Origin: Dothistroma septosporum
Lineage: Eukaryota; Ascomycota; Dothideomycetes; Mycosphaerellales; Mycosphaerellaceae
DNA length: 64,000 nt
Direction of reading: 5' to 3'
Assembly: GCA_002236755.2 (NCBI GenBank)
Contig: NBZP02000054.1
Coordinates: forward strand, 124,001 to 188,000
The notes below the pieces were generated by a model. The model saw only the letters and a program-made list of their open reading frames with translations. It searched no databases and had not been told where the DNA came from. This document shows positions 50,345-61,526 of the stretch, piece after piece. Made by a program: the position numbers and the translations under genes. Each line of letters starts with the position of its first letter. Within the stretch, counting starts at the first letter, position 1.

Positions 50345-53071
50345 ATGGGCGAGCCGGCCATGCTGTTGGCAGCGATGGCGAGGAAGTCCGCAACGTCGCC
50401 ACAGCTTCTGCGCTCTTCAGAGAAAGTACTGGCTGCGAGGAGAAGCAAGTCCAATGTCAGACAGACGGCAGAGTCGGAAGACGCGCTCAAGAACTCGCTG
50501 TCCAATGATGTTATGACCGGAGCAAACGGACTGGTGGAACATCTTCGAGACGAATTACCTGACGCCAATGGATATACGAGTGCGGACGATCAGCAAAGAG
50601 CTGAGCATCAGCTGCTTGCAGAATCTGCGAGAACAAGTATTGCAAGCACGGCTCCTGAGCGCAAAGGTAAATTGAAGAAACTCAACCATCTAGGCCTTAC
50701 AGCCGGTCATCAGCGTCGTCTGGGAAAGACGACTAAGGTACGGCCGGACCAGTATGATTTAGGAGTCTCACCGCAGAAGCCACGGCATGCCCCAAGCGGT
50801 TTGTTGGATGGGCCACCACAGCCATCGCCGTTGAAGAAACAGCGCAAGGCTCAACGAATTCAACAGCGAGCCGAAACAGCGACTGTTACTGGAACAGTCA
50901 GCGCGCTGCGAGTGCCGCTTGATCACTCAGTGGAAGAAGACATCAAGGGCGCCCCACGACGCTCATCTCGCAAGACCAAAGGTAGTGAGCGGGACTCATC
51001 ACCACAAGCGCTAGTCGACGATGCCGATGGTCCTTCTGAGAGTCCACATAAAAGTCTAGTTCAGCAGCCAGCCGGTGATGCAAGACGAATGGAGCCAGAT
51101 GACGACGAATATGCACAGGGCAGCAACAACCTAGCCCAAGCGTCTGCCCAAAAGAGACCTCGAGGGAGACCTAGAAAGCATACAGAAGCCATCGTGGACT
51201 CTATCGAAGTGCGAGAGTTAGAAGAGGGGTCTCCCGAAGATCAACGAAGCTCGCTCCGTCCCACCGAGCGTCCATCTTCTGGGAAGAGATCCCGAGGGAG
51301 GCCGCCCGAGCGGAAGTCGGGAGTATATGGGACTACAGAAGTGAAAGAGCCGCCAAAGAACTTTCACGGAGGCTTAGATGTCGAGCCTCAGGCAGATGCA
51401 GCACCTGCCGTCGACGAGCACGGCGGGGACGGTGATGATGGTGGGGATGGTGAGGACGGCGAGGACGCCGCAGGCGAGAACGATGGCTCCGTTCAGTTTG
51501 ACGAGTGCGCGCCGTCCGATGAGCCGGCTGAAGTGTCAGGGCATCCGAAAGTCATCATCGTGCGGCAGAGCGAAATGTTTGGGTCAGGCGCACCAGATGT
51601 GAACTTGATGGACGACATCGGGTTGGAAGAGCAGTCAATGCGGCAATCACAGAACCGCAAACGCGCTGCGGAGCAGGCGAAAACTTCCAAGCAAAAGAAG
51701 CCGAAACTCACCTCTCAAGCAGATGTGCCAGATACTGCAGACGCGTCGATTCGGCAGCTTGAAGCCAACGAAGAAGATGGAAATGATAGCAGATTACTGG
51801 GCCAATGGCAGGCTCTGAATCGCGTGTTTCGCAACGTCAAGAAGGTCGGGGTCAGCGTAAAGGATGGAGAGGAACTAGATCGTACAAGGATCGATCTCAG
51901 AGATGCCGATGTCATCGCCATCAAACGGCTTTGCTCAAAAGCAAGGGCGACCCTGGATCGACTGAAAGACGACCCTCACAGCAGGCGAGATCTATCAGAT
52001 CCTCCCGAAGAACTCGATGAGGTACGAACAATGGCTACTCAGAATACGGTGTATACTAATGAGTAGCAGATCAGGCTTCGGGTACAAGGTCTATGTGGTA
52101 AGAGCGGCGACTATCCTACTAATCTCAACAGTAAACGCAAGCCCCTGGAAATCTATGCCAACCTGATACCTCACGTCCTGATCAAATTGTTGAAGTGTAT
52201 GGTCCAGAGCTATTCCGACATGGACAAGGAGGATGCCGATCAAGACAGCGATCTGACCGAGGCTCATCTCACCACAGTCACCAAATTCGTCGGCCTGATA
52301 CTCAGCATGGGAGCAGGCGCCGAACTCTATACTGTTCGACCTCATTCAGACCTGGCGATCGTCAGGCCCGTCAAGAATGGCCTGATCGTGCCTCTACGAC
52401 TCATCAAGGCTGTCTTTGCCGCACATCTCGCCGAGCTGGAACGAGCACGACAAGCTCGAGAACGACACGACCAAGCACAACGAGACAGAGCGCAACAAGA
52501 CCGCCGCGAGCTGCAAGAAAAGCGCCAAAGAGCCGAAGAAGGCAAGCTTCGAAAGAAATGGAAGTGCCTACACGATTCGCGTCGCTTCGTCGAAGGAGGA
52601 CTGCTCTCTCGCGAGAAGCAGAAACACTTACGCTTCCCTGACCCCACAGACGCCGAACTTGAATACGACTCAACGGGTCGCTCGTTCCAACGTCAACAGG
52701 TCTTCAGAACGCGCACCGGACCTCACCCGGCTGCAGCTGAGCGAGCTCGAAGCGCAATATGGCCTCTGAAAGCCTTGGAAGCCCTACAGTCTGGACTTAG
52801 GCGCCACACCGGGCCACTTGTTTACGAGAACATCTTCGCCGAGCATTGTCGTGAAGTTCGCGGTGCGTTGAATCCATATAATGTGACTGAAATTGTGAGT
52901 GTCGCGGCGATGTTGAAGGGGTTTCTGATCGATAATGGGGACATGGAGGATTGGGTCAGGGCTATACCGGTGTGGCCAAAGGAGTATGAGGTTGTTGGCG
53001 AGGAGGATGGGGTTGTGGATGAGGGGATTGAAAATGTTGATATTGATGTTAATCTTGATGAAGAGGAGTGA
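50345..53071 (+). CDS. AT-hook nuclear protein with Myb-like C-terminal segment
   Basis: CDS join(50345..52021,52067..53071), about 893 residues; ATGs at 50360 and 50375 are equally possible starts. The 45-nt intron (GTACGA donor, branch ACTAAT, acceptor GAGTAG) joins EELDE to QIRLRVQGLCGKSGDYPTN. Two AT-hooks are present: KRPRGRPRKH (near residue 275) and GKRSRGRPPERK (near 320), with strongly charged linkers, an Asp/Gly run and KKPKLT NLS-like blocks. The C-terminal third is helical: a highly charged coiled stretch around ERARQARERHDQAQRDRAQ, then WPLKALEALQSGLRRHTGPL and NPYNVTEIVSVAAMLKGFLI, which resembles a degenerate Myb/SANT helix pair. It is likely a chromatin-associated protein that binds AT-rich DNA. 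No catalytic domain. Complex membership unknown. Confidence 0.8.
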
Positions 53072-54050
53072 AAGGCCTGGACAATGTTATACATTTGTGG
53101 CGTGACTGATGGGAACAAGCCAATGTTCAGCGATCTCATGCGGATCTCGTGCTGAGGAGTATTTGAGAGTGACTGTGCAATCAAGGTGCAATTCGACGGC
53201 TCCCAACAAAGAACAGTGGAATAGTCGCACCTTGTGATGGCATGACATAATGGATACAGAGACATTGAAGTGGACATCAAGGTTTCACTTTGGACTACTG
53301 TTGGAGAGAATCCTGCAGTTTGCCGCTCCCAGATCCCGGCACAGATGCAGTCTTGGCTGTGCTCTCGAGTCTTCCAGCGTCGTTCTTCAACCATCGCGGC
53401 GATAACACAGCCAGCCGTGACTACACTGATGCGTCTTCTTCTCCGTAGACCGGCTGCCGCCGACATGTACAACGACGGCTGAGGTGGTGGCGGTGCCAAG
53501 TACACAGGCTGAGTAACCACTGCATAGGGAGTCTTCCGTGAACCGGGTAGCGTGCATCGTACCCGATCTTGCTGAACGACGCACACGTGTGCACGGGCAC
53601 GGCGATCCAACCGGCTCACCGCGGACTCTTTCGCGCCCGCGGACGATCTTGTGTCTTTGTTTGCACTGCCTTGGAGTGTGGGACTCTGGGCGTCCGAAAG
53701 GGATTATGCAGATGAGTTGGCCCACGCGTCTTGACTCTTTGCTGTGCCTGCGACCCACGTCTACTGCAGGCTGGGACGGACATAAGAGTCTGATGCGTAC
53801 CAAGCCTGGCGATGGACGTCATCTTGGTCTTGGAAGGCTGATGCCACTCCGTTTATTCCGAGGAAGACAACGGCGAGGACGGTTTGTCACCTTGCTCTCG
53901 CTCATGACTCTCACTGTATAACTACTACTAGTAGTGCCTCTCACATCTGTTGCTGGGTCCGCGTCTCGTTGTCCTTGTTTCACCCGTACAACCACAGCAC
54001 AGCTCAAGTATCAGAACCGAATCCCCGCATAATAGCAGATCATTATTAGC
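53072..54050. other. Intergenic, nothing recognised
   Basis: The minus strand has a 265-codon ORF (52822-53619) antisense to the AT-hook gene 3' end and a few other frames; no domains or codon pattern support a gene. It includes the PLB promoter. Confidence 0.4.
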
Positions 54051-56110
54051 ATGAAGCAGACAGCATGCCTAGCTGCAGCTTCACTGCTCGGCTCCGCTGC
54101 AGGTACGTGAACATCCCAAACGTCAAGCGCTCTCCTACATGTACTGACACCATCTTCCCAGCCAATCCCTACCCTCATCAACTCGAAGCAGAAGCCGCAG
54201 TCGGCGCCCTCGCCCTGCTCAAACGCGCCCTCCCAGCGAACGCACCCCATGGCTACACACCCCAAACCGTCAATTGTCCATCCGCGACTCCCACAATCCG
54301 CAGCGCAGCGCAGTTATCGCCAAATGAGACAGAATGGCTGCAAGTCCGACGGAACGCGACATTAGACCCAATGAAGGAGTTGCTCGGGCGTATGAACATC
54401 ACAGGCTTTGACGCCACTCAATACATCAATAACCACCAGAACAATGCCAGCGCACTGCCGAATATCGGGATTGCGATCTCCGGAGGTGGATACCGTGCTA
54501 TGTTAAACGGAGCGGGAGTTGTGCAAGCGATGGATTCAAGGACGCCGAATTCGACGAGTGCTGGCCAGATTGGTGGGTTGTTGCAGGCGGCGACGTACCT
54601 TTCTGGCTTGTCTGGAGGGAGTTGGTTGGTCGGATCGCTATATTCGAATAATTTCACGTCCGTGGATCACGTTCTTGCGACGGATACGAGCGCGGACAAC
54701 AGTGGGGATGTGTGGCAGTTGGGGAACAGTATCTTTGAGGGACCAAAGTCGGGAGGCATTCAGTTGTTGAGTAGTGTGAATTACTACTCGCAGCTGGTGG
54801 ATCAGGTTCATGGGAAGGAAGATGCTGGGTTCAATACCACAATCACAGATTACTGGGGACGGGCGCTGTCATATCAGTTGGTTAACGCAACGGATGGAGG
54901 GCCGGATTTTACCTTCTCGTCGATTGCGACCCAGGACTTCTTTACGCAGGGTACTGCGCCGCTGCCACTTATTGTTACAGACAACAGATCTCCCGGGGAG
55001 GTTTTGGTGGGAACGAACTCGACCGTCTTTACGATCAGTCCTTGGGAGCTGGGTTCAGACGACCCGACCCTATATGGCTTCGCACCTCTGCAATACGTCG
55101 GCACCAACTTTACGAATGGCTCTCCACGGAATGATGAGCGCTGCGTCGTCGGATTCGACAGCGTCAGCTACGTGATGGGAACTAGCAGCTCCCTCTTCAA
55201 CGAGATCCTGACCACCGTCAATGGCGCCAACACCACCGGTCTGTTATCTAGCGCCTTGCAGTCCGCCCTCAGCGCAGTCCTCGCGCCTCTTGGTGCCGAC
55301 AACGAAGACATCGCCGACTGGGTCAATCCTTTCGTGGGCTACAACAACGGCAGCAATCTCAACTCGGACGTCGAAACTCTGACGCTCGTCGACGGCGGCG
55401 AAGATGGCCAAAACATTCCTTTGCACCCTCTGATCCAGCCAAACCGCCACGTCGACGTAATCTTCGCAGTCGACACCTCCGCCGACACAAACGCCAGCCT
55501 CCCAACCGACGCCTCCTCCACCGGCTGGCCAGACGGCATCTCCATCGTCACCACCTACGAGCGCAGCTTGTCCGAGATCGGAAACAACACCGCCTTCCCC
55601 GCCGTTCCAGACATCAACACATTCTTCAACCTCGGCCTCAACAACAACATTACCTTCTTCGGCTGCGACGCCGCCAACATCTCCGGCCAAGCCCCCCTCG
55701 TGGTCTACATGCCCAACGCTCCATACGTGTTCTTCTCCAACACGAGCACATTCCAGCTAGAATACAACGACACGGAACGCGATGCCATGGTCCTCAACGG
55801 CTACAACCTCGCCACACAGGGAAATTCCACCCTAGACGCTGAATGGCCTGCCTGTGTCGGCTGCGCCATCTTGAGCCGCAGTTTCGACCGAACGAACACG
55901 GACGTCCCGGAGATTTGCACAAGGTGCTTCAGCAGATATTGCTGGGATGGAACGGTAGATTCTACCCCGCCGAAGGATTATATTCCTCCTTACAAGTTGG
56001 GCGCCAAGAAGGCTGTGAAGGTTACAACGAGTGCGGCGACGAGTCGATGGGAGATGAGCGTGTTTGTGGCGGTGAGTGTGGCGTGCGTGGTGAGTGCTTT
56101 TGTTGTGTAA
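54051..56110 (+). CDS. Lysophospholipase / phospholipase B, predicted GPI-anchored
   Basis: CDS join(54051..54102,54162..56110), 666 residues, one 59-nt intron. The short first exon encodes a signal peptide, MKQTACLAAASLLGSAAA. The cPLA2/PLB catalytic domain is complete: oxyanion loop IAISGGGYRAMLNGAG, nucleophile elbow YLSGLSGGSWLVGSLYSN, and catalytic Asp in TLVDGGEDGQNIPLHPL. Roughly a dozen N-x-S/T glycosylation sites are seen. The Cys-rich end (WPACVGCAIL, EICTRCFSRYCWDG) is typical. The C-terminal hydrophobic tail MSVFVAVSVACVVSAFVV after small residues (KVTTSAATS) predicts GPI anchoring to membrane or cell wall. The enzyme releases fatty acids from phospholipids and lysophospholipids outside the cell, a role in nutrient acquisition. 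Confidence 0.95.
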
Positions 56111-57378
56111 ATGGAGGGTTGGAGAAAAGAAAGGAAGTCTCACATGGGGATTTGGATTGTAATTTTGATACCCTGGCATTTGGGGGCTTAGGTGGAGGAG
56201 ATTTTAGAGGATAGATTTGAATGAGAAGTGCTTAATTATCGTTAAGTAGCCTCGCGGATTGAGGTTCTCACCTACCTATGTCCTAGCAACGTGAAGTATA
56301 GTGCGGTGCTTTCCTTCGTGTCATGGGCCGCTGTCAGCAATCCTCCCTGCAAGTTACCGGAGTTGCAGGCCTCGCCCAAACAGCTATATGACAGATTCTA
56401 GCGGCCACTACACTTACCACGCACGATAAAGAGGACCGTTGTAAGTGCTCTAAGCACCTTGAGACCCATACTCTAGCTCGAAGTCGAAAGGGTCGTGACC
56501 TTGGCACAAATTAAAGGATCCCGTCTCAATTCGGGATTGAGGCTCTTGATCAGCGCAGTAGAAAATTGTCCTCATGCCGGTCGAGATTCTGGGCGAATGA
56601 TCAATCTTTCAATTAGTTCTCAGGACTCGGATCACTGTGTTGGACCTTACTCACTGGGCGGTAATTGGATAAGTCCACACGCACTCGTTGTGATTGTACA
56701 GAGAGCTTGCCAATGGTTGAAAGAGTGCGATAGCTCCCTGCGACTTTCGGACCAACGCTTTGAGTGTATTGTTGGGTTGATGGGATTGTGTTGGCATGGG
56801 GTTGATGACTTCTCGAGGCTGTGGGGTAAACGTCGTGGCGAGAATTGACGGCGTGCTCACTGAACTGATCGCCATTGTGGTGAGAGGAAGATCGAGACAG
56901 TGGGGGGACAATGAGTGAAGGATCTGAGCGAGGATCTGCGGTGGGTGTGTACCCCTGCGAAGGGTACGATCGTGTGGATCTGTGGTTGTTTGGATGGTCA
57001 GGGAAAGAATGAAGGTTTCTTGGTGAGATTTAGGGGTGTATGTTGTACTAGGAGGATGGTGAGGTGGATCATAAGGTCTTTGTGGGGTGGGTGAAGAAAG
57101 GGAGGCAACGCACTGTGAATAGGCGAAATACATTTCTACTGCTGTCATAACCCATGTGTCTGACTGTACGTTGAAGGTGAGTCGAGTTCATTAAAGTTCT
57201 TATCTGAACAGCCTTAGAGGCTCCTTCTGCGAAATTTTGTTTGTGTTTGCTGGAGGATCAGAACACTCGGGAAAGGATGTCTGCATGTCCTGCCTTCGAT
57301 TGTGGCTGAATATTTGCGAACGCGGCTTGGTATCATTTGCAGACATCTGCCCACATCGGGCCTTGCAACCATGAAGAC
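56111..57378. other. Intergenic, nothing recognised
   Basis: 1.27 kb. ORFs of 117 and 165 codons on opposite strands overlap, with no domain-like sequence. No RNA gene or repeat found. Confidence 0.4.
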
Positions 57379-57768
57379 CTAATTCTGAAGCTCATACCCA
57401 ACCTCCTTCAACTGACGACGCTTCTTCTTCATCAACCAGTCGTTGAGCCGCGCCCGGTGAAGCATCTTCGCGCTCTCTTCCTTAGCGGTCAGAACTTCGG
57501 CTGAACCTGGGCCGGACACTACTATTGCTGCCAGGAGTTCGAGAGTGGCAATGAGGAATTCCATCGTATGCGATTTGACGATGATCGTCAGGCGTTTGTT
57601 GTAGCTGGCCATGGCCTCGTCGCGCACCTGCTTGCTGGTCTGGAGAAGTGGATGCTCTGGCACGGAGTAACGTGGATGGTTGAAGTTGAAGAGGGCCATG
57701 GTGCGGTCGTAGATCTCGAGACGCAGCTCGGTGGGGAGAGTCATGAGGGTGACGCAATTGGAAGCCAT
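57379..57768 (-). CDS. Small 2EXR/F-box-like protein
   Basis: From the ATG at 57768 the frame gives 129 residues beginning MASNCVTLMTLPTELRLEIY and containing PLLQTSKQVRDEAMASYNKR, the LP-x-E-x-R-x-x-I-Y and LLxxSKxVRxEA pattern of the 2EXR-like proteins abundant in Dothideomycetes. A C-terminal basic segment (MKKKRRQLKEVGYEL) follows. The open frame extends 140 codons upstream, but that part is compositionally unlike protein and includes a splice-like region, so I start at MASN. Single exon; product much shorter than typical 2EXR proteins. Function unknown. Confidence 0.65.
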   Translation of the reverse strand: MASNCVTLMTLPTELRLEIYDRTMALFNFNHPRYSVPEHPLLQTSKQVRDEAMASYNKRLTIIVKSHTMEFLIATLELLAAIVVSGPGSAEVLTAKEESAKMLHRARLNDWLMKKKRRQLKEVGYELQN

Positions 57769-58584
57769 ATTGTCCTGCAGATTTTTGTCAGTTTCGATTG
57801 ATGTCTCCCGAGGAGGTATCCTTACCTCTGAGCTCGGTTGTTCTGGTGCCGAGGTGGTGTATTGATGATGTTTGCCGTTGTATGTTGAAAGAAGAGAAGC
57901 AGGCTGTGATGGTCTATAAATGGCGCGAGTAGGAGGTCTGTGCCGCCGCGACTCGTGCCACTTTTGTAGCGCACATGTGCTGGACTCAGAGCCCTTGCTC
58001 ACCATCTGACCTCCAGTATGAGCCTCGCTCTCCGTCGAGGTGGACAACTCCGTTCGATGACCATCGTGTAGTTGCTCCATTGGCTCTTCCTGACCTAATG
58101 ACCAACAGCGTCCACCCACCCCTAAACTCAGCCCGTCGACGCGATTCGACATGCCTGTCTCTCTCCAGGTCTCAATTTTCCAAGCCAAGCTGCCGTCTCG
58201 TCTTCTTGACCAATCGTCGCGGATCTCACTTTACAGGATATCTCCCGCATCACCGCCGCAGTCGCCATTCGAGTGCGTAGAGCGCTGACGCTGCAATGAA
58301 TGGGATACTCAAGGAGGACTGCCTCAAAAGAGCTTGGCGCAATTGACAGTGTTTATTTCTCGTGGTGCGTACTAGTAGTCCTTGTAGCCCATGGTGCACA
58401 CTCTCAGGAAGCGCTGTTGCTTGTACGGCTCGGTTCAGTATACCCTCTGCAGTCTGAAGATGTCGTAGACTCCGGGAGAGGTTGCACGGTGACCGCGACA
58501 GGGATGTGCCGATCGACAGAAGTCCGTGCGCACGTGCAGCATGTGACTAATTGCGAGCCGCCAATCAAGCACCCACCAGCAACA
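57769..58584. other. Intergenic between divergent F-box-like/2EXR genes
   Basis: 816 bases between divergent start codons. The 140-codon upstream extension of the 2EXR frame is probably 5' UTR. No other element recognised. Confidence 0.4.
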
Positions 58585-59491
58585 ATGAGCACCACCAATG
58601 TCGCACAACAGGTCTTCGCCGTCAACGAGCTGCTCGAGATGATCATTTGGGAAGGTGAGAAGATTGGGCAAAGGCGTCGCGGTACATGCTAATATCTCTC
58701 CAGTGCCACCACATTGCACCCACGATCTGAAGCTCATCTCGGGGGCATGGCGAGACATGATTGCCGGATCTAAGACCATACACAATAGCAGGCTGTTGCT
58801 TCTCGAAAACGCAGGCGACCAGTGGACAGAAGAGGATAGCAGGATATTCGAGACGACGCATGAGATGCCGGAGCCCTGCCGAGCCCACGCTGTACTGTGC
58901 GCCATCCTTGACGACTGCCCACCACATTGCTACCCGTCTACTTCTTGGCCTCGAGTCAACCCGCGACTGCAGGTTCACGACCAGACTCCGACTGGAGGCG
59001 ACTACCCTACCCGAAGAGTCAACATCTTGCTGCCAGACGCGCTAGACGAGAATACGGAGTGTCTTGAGCAGATGATAACGGATCCGCCCATTTGCGCTTT
59101 GACGCTAGTCACCATGTTCTGGGACGCCGGTGAGAGATAGTTGGGTGGCCCAGATCATGGCGAAGAAAACGCAGCTTCGGCGTACAAGCGAGATGGTCTC
59201 AAGATCAAAGATATGATCACGGTCAAGCATCTACTCATCGAAGCTCAAAAGAAGTATCCGAGAGAAGTCGGCGCGCTCAACATTTCGATCGGGGCCGCTT
59301 TCGACGTCGAAATTCCGCTCCCCTGCAAGGACGTAAGGCTACGAGGCGGGACTCAAGTGAAGGTAGTTCTCGCCGGCGGTGATGCTGACCTCACTTACTT
59401 CGAGGGACCACTGCCACGATACCGCAGAATGAATAATTCTTCGCAAGCTGAGCTGAAGGCGGCAATGGCCAACGACCTGGGGCTGGACTAA
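58585..59491 (+). CDS. F-box-like protein
   Basis: CDS join(58585..58654,58704..59129,59175..59491), 270 residues. Exon 1 ends VFAVNELLEMIIWE and splices to VPPHCTHDLKLISGAWRDMI, reconstructing the same F-box-like pattern as the partial gene at the left edge (VF-x-x-x-ELLE-x-(I/V)L, then a W in the third helix). A second intron of 45 nt (GTGAGA donor at 59130, GCAG acceptor at 59174) removes an in-frame TAG at 59138-59140 and joins FWDA to ASAYKRDGLKIKDM. Without it, the product would stop at 161 codons. The C-terminal exon (KHLLIEAQKKYP, LRGGTQVKVVLAGG) resembles the sandwich-like C-terminal region of these proteins. Function as substrate adaptor is inferred. Confidence 0.8.
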
Positions 59492-60102
59492 ATTCGAGCG
59501 ACTTGAGGCTACTGGGAGTGGGACAACGGAGCCGCAAGGGAACCGCAGTCGGGCGTCCGTGGACCGAGATGGCGTAGCTCCACAGTCGTGGCTCCTTCGA
59601 GCTGGTCCGCGTTGCCGATCAAGCAGGCATCTTAGCGAAAAGGTAGCGGTCGAATAGATAGCGAAGGGTCGCATTGCTTCAAATAGCACTGTCCCCTTTG
59701 AACGCTCCAGAAGTTCCCTTCGTTGTGACCAGACGGCTGACTTCGCTTGTGATGTCTTAACGTGGCGTGACCTCCCGATACCGCCATAGCTGTCACAGCT
59801 AGCTTTGAAGTTTGCTCTGCTCTCGAGTGAAGGGCTACGACATTGGCCGATCGAGCTGTCGCGTGAGCAAAGCCTAGGCAGTTCGGTGAACACTTTGCAT
59901 ACTTCGAAGGATCAGTTCCGCGCCGTCGATGTATGCGTCATCAAACGGAGGCCGAGCCAAATGTCGCGCGTGCTAGGGATGCTGAACTTGTTCTGTCTGT
60001 GGAGACCCTCGAGCAGCTGAAAGTTGAAGACGGCCTGAATCGAGGTTGAGACGAGCTCGCTGGGAGCATAGACCGCATGCCAGGGGCAGAGAACTGATCC
60101 GG
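59492..60102. other. Convergent intergenic region
   Basis: Between 3' ends of the F-box-like gene and NAA20. A 184-codon minus ORF overlaps the F-box-like coding end and is a shadow. Nothing else recognised. Confidence 0.4.
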
Positions 60103-60812
60103 CTACCAGACCTCGGAAGGATCGACCTTGATATTCTCACCATTGGGCCTGACGGTCTTGCGGTTCTTATCTCGCTTCAGTGGCTTACGCATGTCGTATG
60201 CGTCGCTGCCGTCGTTGTAGTAGTCCGAAATGCGGCGGAATACAGAGTAGCTAGTTCAGATCAGCACAAGACTCTACACAGTCACGCATGAGACACGGCT
60301 CACCCCATCTTCTTATACAGCTTGATTGCTGCAACGTTCTCAACTCTCACGAATAGGTCCACAAACCAGGCATTCTGTTCGTCGCCTGCTACCTCAATCG
60401 CTTCGCTCAGCTTCGTGGCATACCCGAGCCTTCGTGCGCTCGGTGCCACAGTCAAGCAGGTGATATGAGCATGCCACGGTAGATAGTTGCTAGCTTTGCC
60501 CTTCTGGTATACCTTGAAGCCAGGATCATATGGCTCAACAGGCGGCGGATATGGCGACGCCTCCACTTTGCCAAGAACTGCAAGACCGAGGTTGTCAGCA
60601 AAGTGATACAGCTCACGTAGCGAAAGGAACAAAACGGACGCACTGTAAGCTTCGATCAGACCACTAGGCGATTCGATGACCTTGCATAATGATGGCCATT
60701 TCGTGAAGTATTCGAGGTAGAAGCCGATATTGTAGGTTTCGGTCAGATGGTCGAGATTGCAAGGATTGAACTTGAGGAGATCCATGGGAGTCATCGGCCG
60801 TATAGTCGCCAT
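60103..60812 (-). CDS. NAA20: NatB N-terminal acetyltransferase catalytic subunit
   Basis: CDS complement(join(60103..60250,60304..60577,60644..60812)), 196 residues. The start MATIRPMTPMDLLKFNPCNL and DHLTETYNIGFYLEYFTKWP are the NAA20 signature. A 66-nt intron (donor GTGCGT at 60643, acceptor TGCAG at 60578) is stop-free and a multiple of three, so naive translation inserts 22 residues between EAY and LGKVEASPYPPP. The acetyl-CoA loop is TVAPSARRLGYATKLSEA (R/Q-x-x-G-x-G/A). Exon 3 gives YSVFRRISDYYNDGSDAYDM and the conserved tail KTVRPNGENIKVDPSEVW. NatB acetylates proteins starting Met-Asp/Glu/Asn/Gln on the ribosome with NAA25. The partner gene is not in this window. Confidence 0.95.
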
Positions 60813-61526
60813 GATTGACGGATCACGAAGTGTGACCGAAGGTTTGAGTTCAGGTGTGGGAGACAATGTCTGGCGAAGTGTTGTCCGCTCAAGGTTTGCT
60901 GTGGCTGAGATGGTCTTGGCTATTGGTGCGGTGGGATTTCAACGATATCTGAGGGCCACGCGACGGACCTGGCAGAGACTCGCTCCAGTCGACAGGTATT
61001 CTGCGACGCTACTTCCGGTCTTGATGTTATGGTGTAGTCCTTGGCAGTGTAGGAGATGAAATGTCGTTCGTGCATCGAGCCTGCCGGCAAAACTTTCACG
61101 CTGGAATCCTGCCGGTCGCCCCACACCTCGCACATCGGTCTCGCTTTACGAAGGATCCTTGCCATCGAGACTGACGACAATTATACCAGCCGTCACCTTT
61201 TTCCTTTCGAAATCTCCATTCTCTACAGCTCAAAGGCCTGTATATTGGTGTCGCCTGGCGCCAGAACCGCCTGATGTGGCCTTATGGCAAAGGCTGGCAC
61301 CAGCAAACCTTCGAGATATCCGCGTTGGCCGATCTTGCCACCTGCAGCGAAGAAAATGGGATGCCCTAATAGCTGTCACACTACGGAGGACTGCACGTTG
61401 TCAGCTGCGTTCTTCACACGTAGGGTGGAGTCGCTGACAACACCTCCACTTTCGTATATCAATCCTCCTTCGTCATCTCACCTACAGGCATCGGCATTCT
61501 TGATACACTGACTACACAGCAGCAAG
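60813..61526. promoter_or_regulatory. Divergent interval between NAA20 and P450
   Basis: 714 bases with only short overlapping ORFs; must hold both promoters. No specific site claimed. Confidence 0.4.

Noticed and set aside
52822..53619. 265-codon minus-strand ORF with PPPPQ stretch
   Set aside because: Its C-terminal half is antisense to the AT-hook gene exon 2; no family features in the unique half.
59138..59140. TAG read as a genuine stop of the F-box-like gene
   Set aside because: A consensus GTGAGA donor starts eight bases before it, and the downstream frame continues with protein-like sequence.
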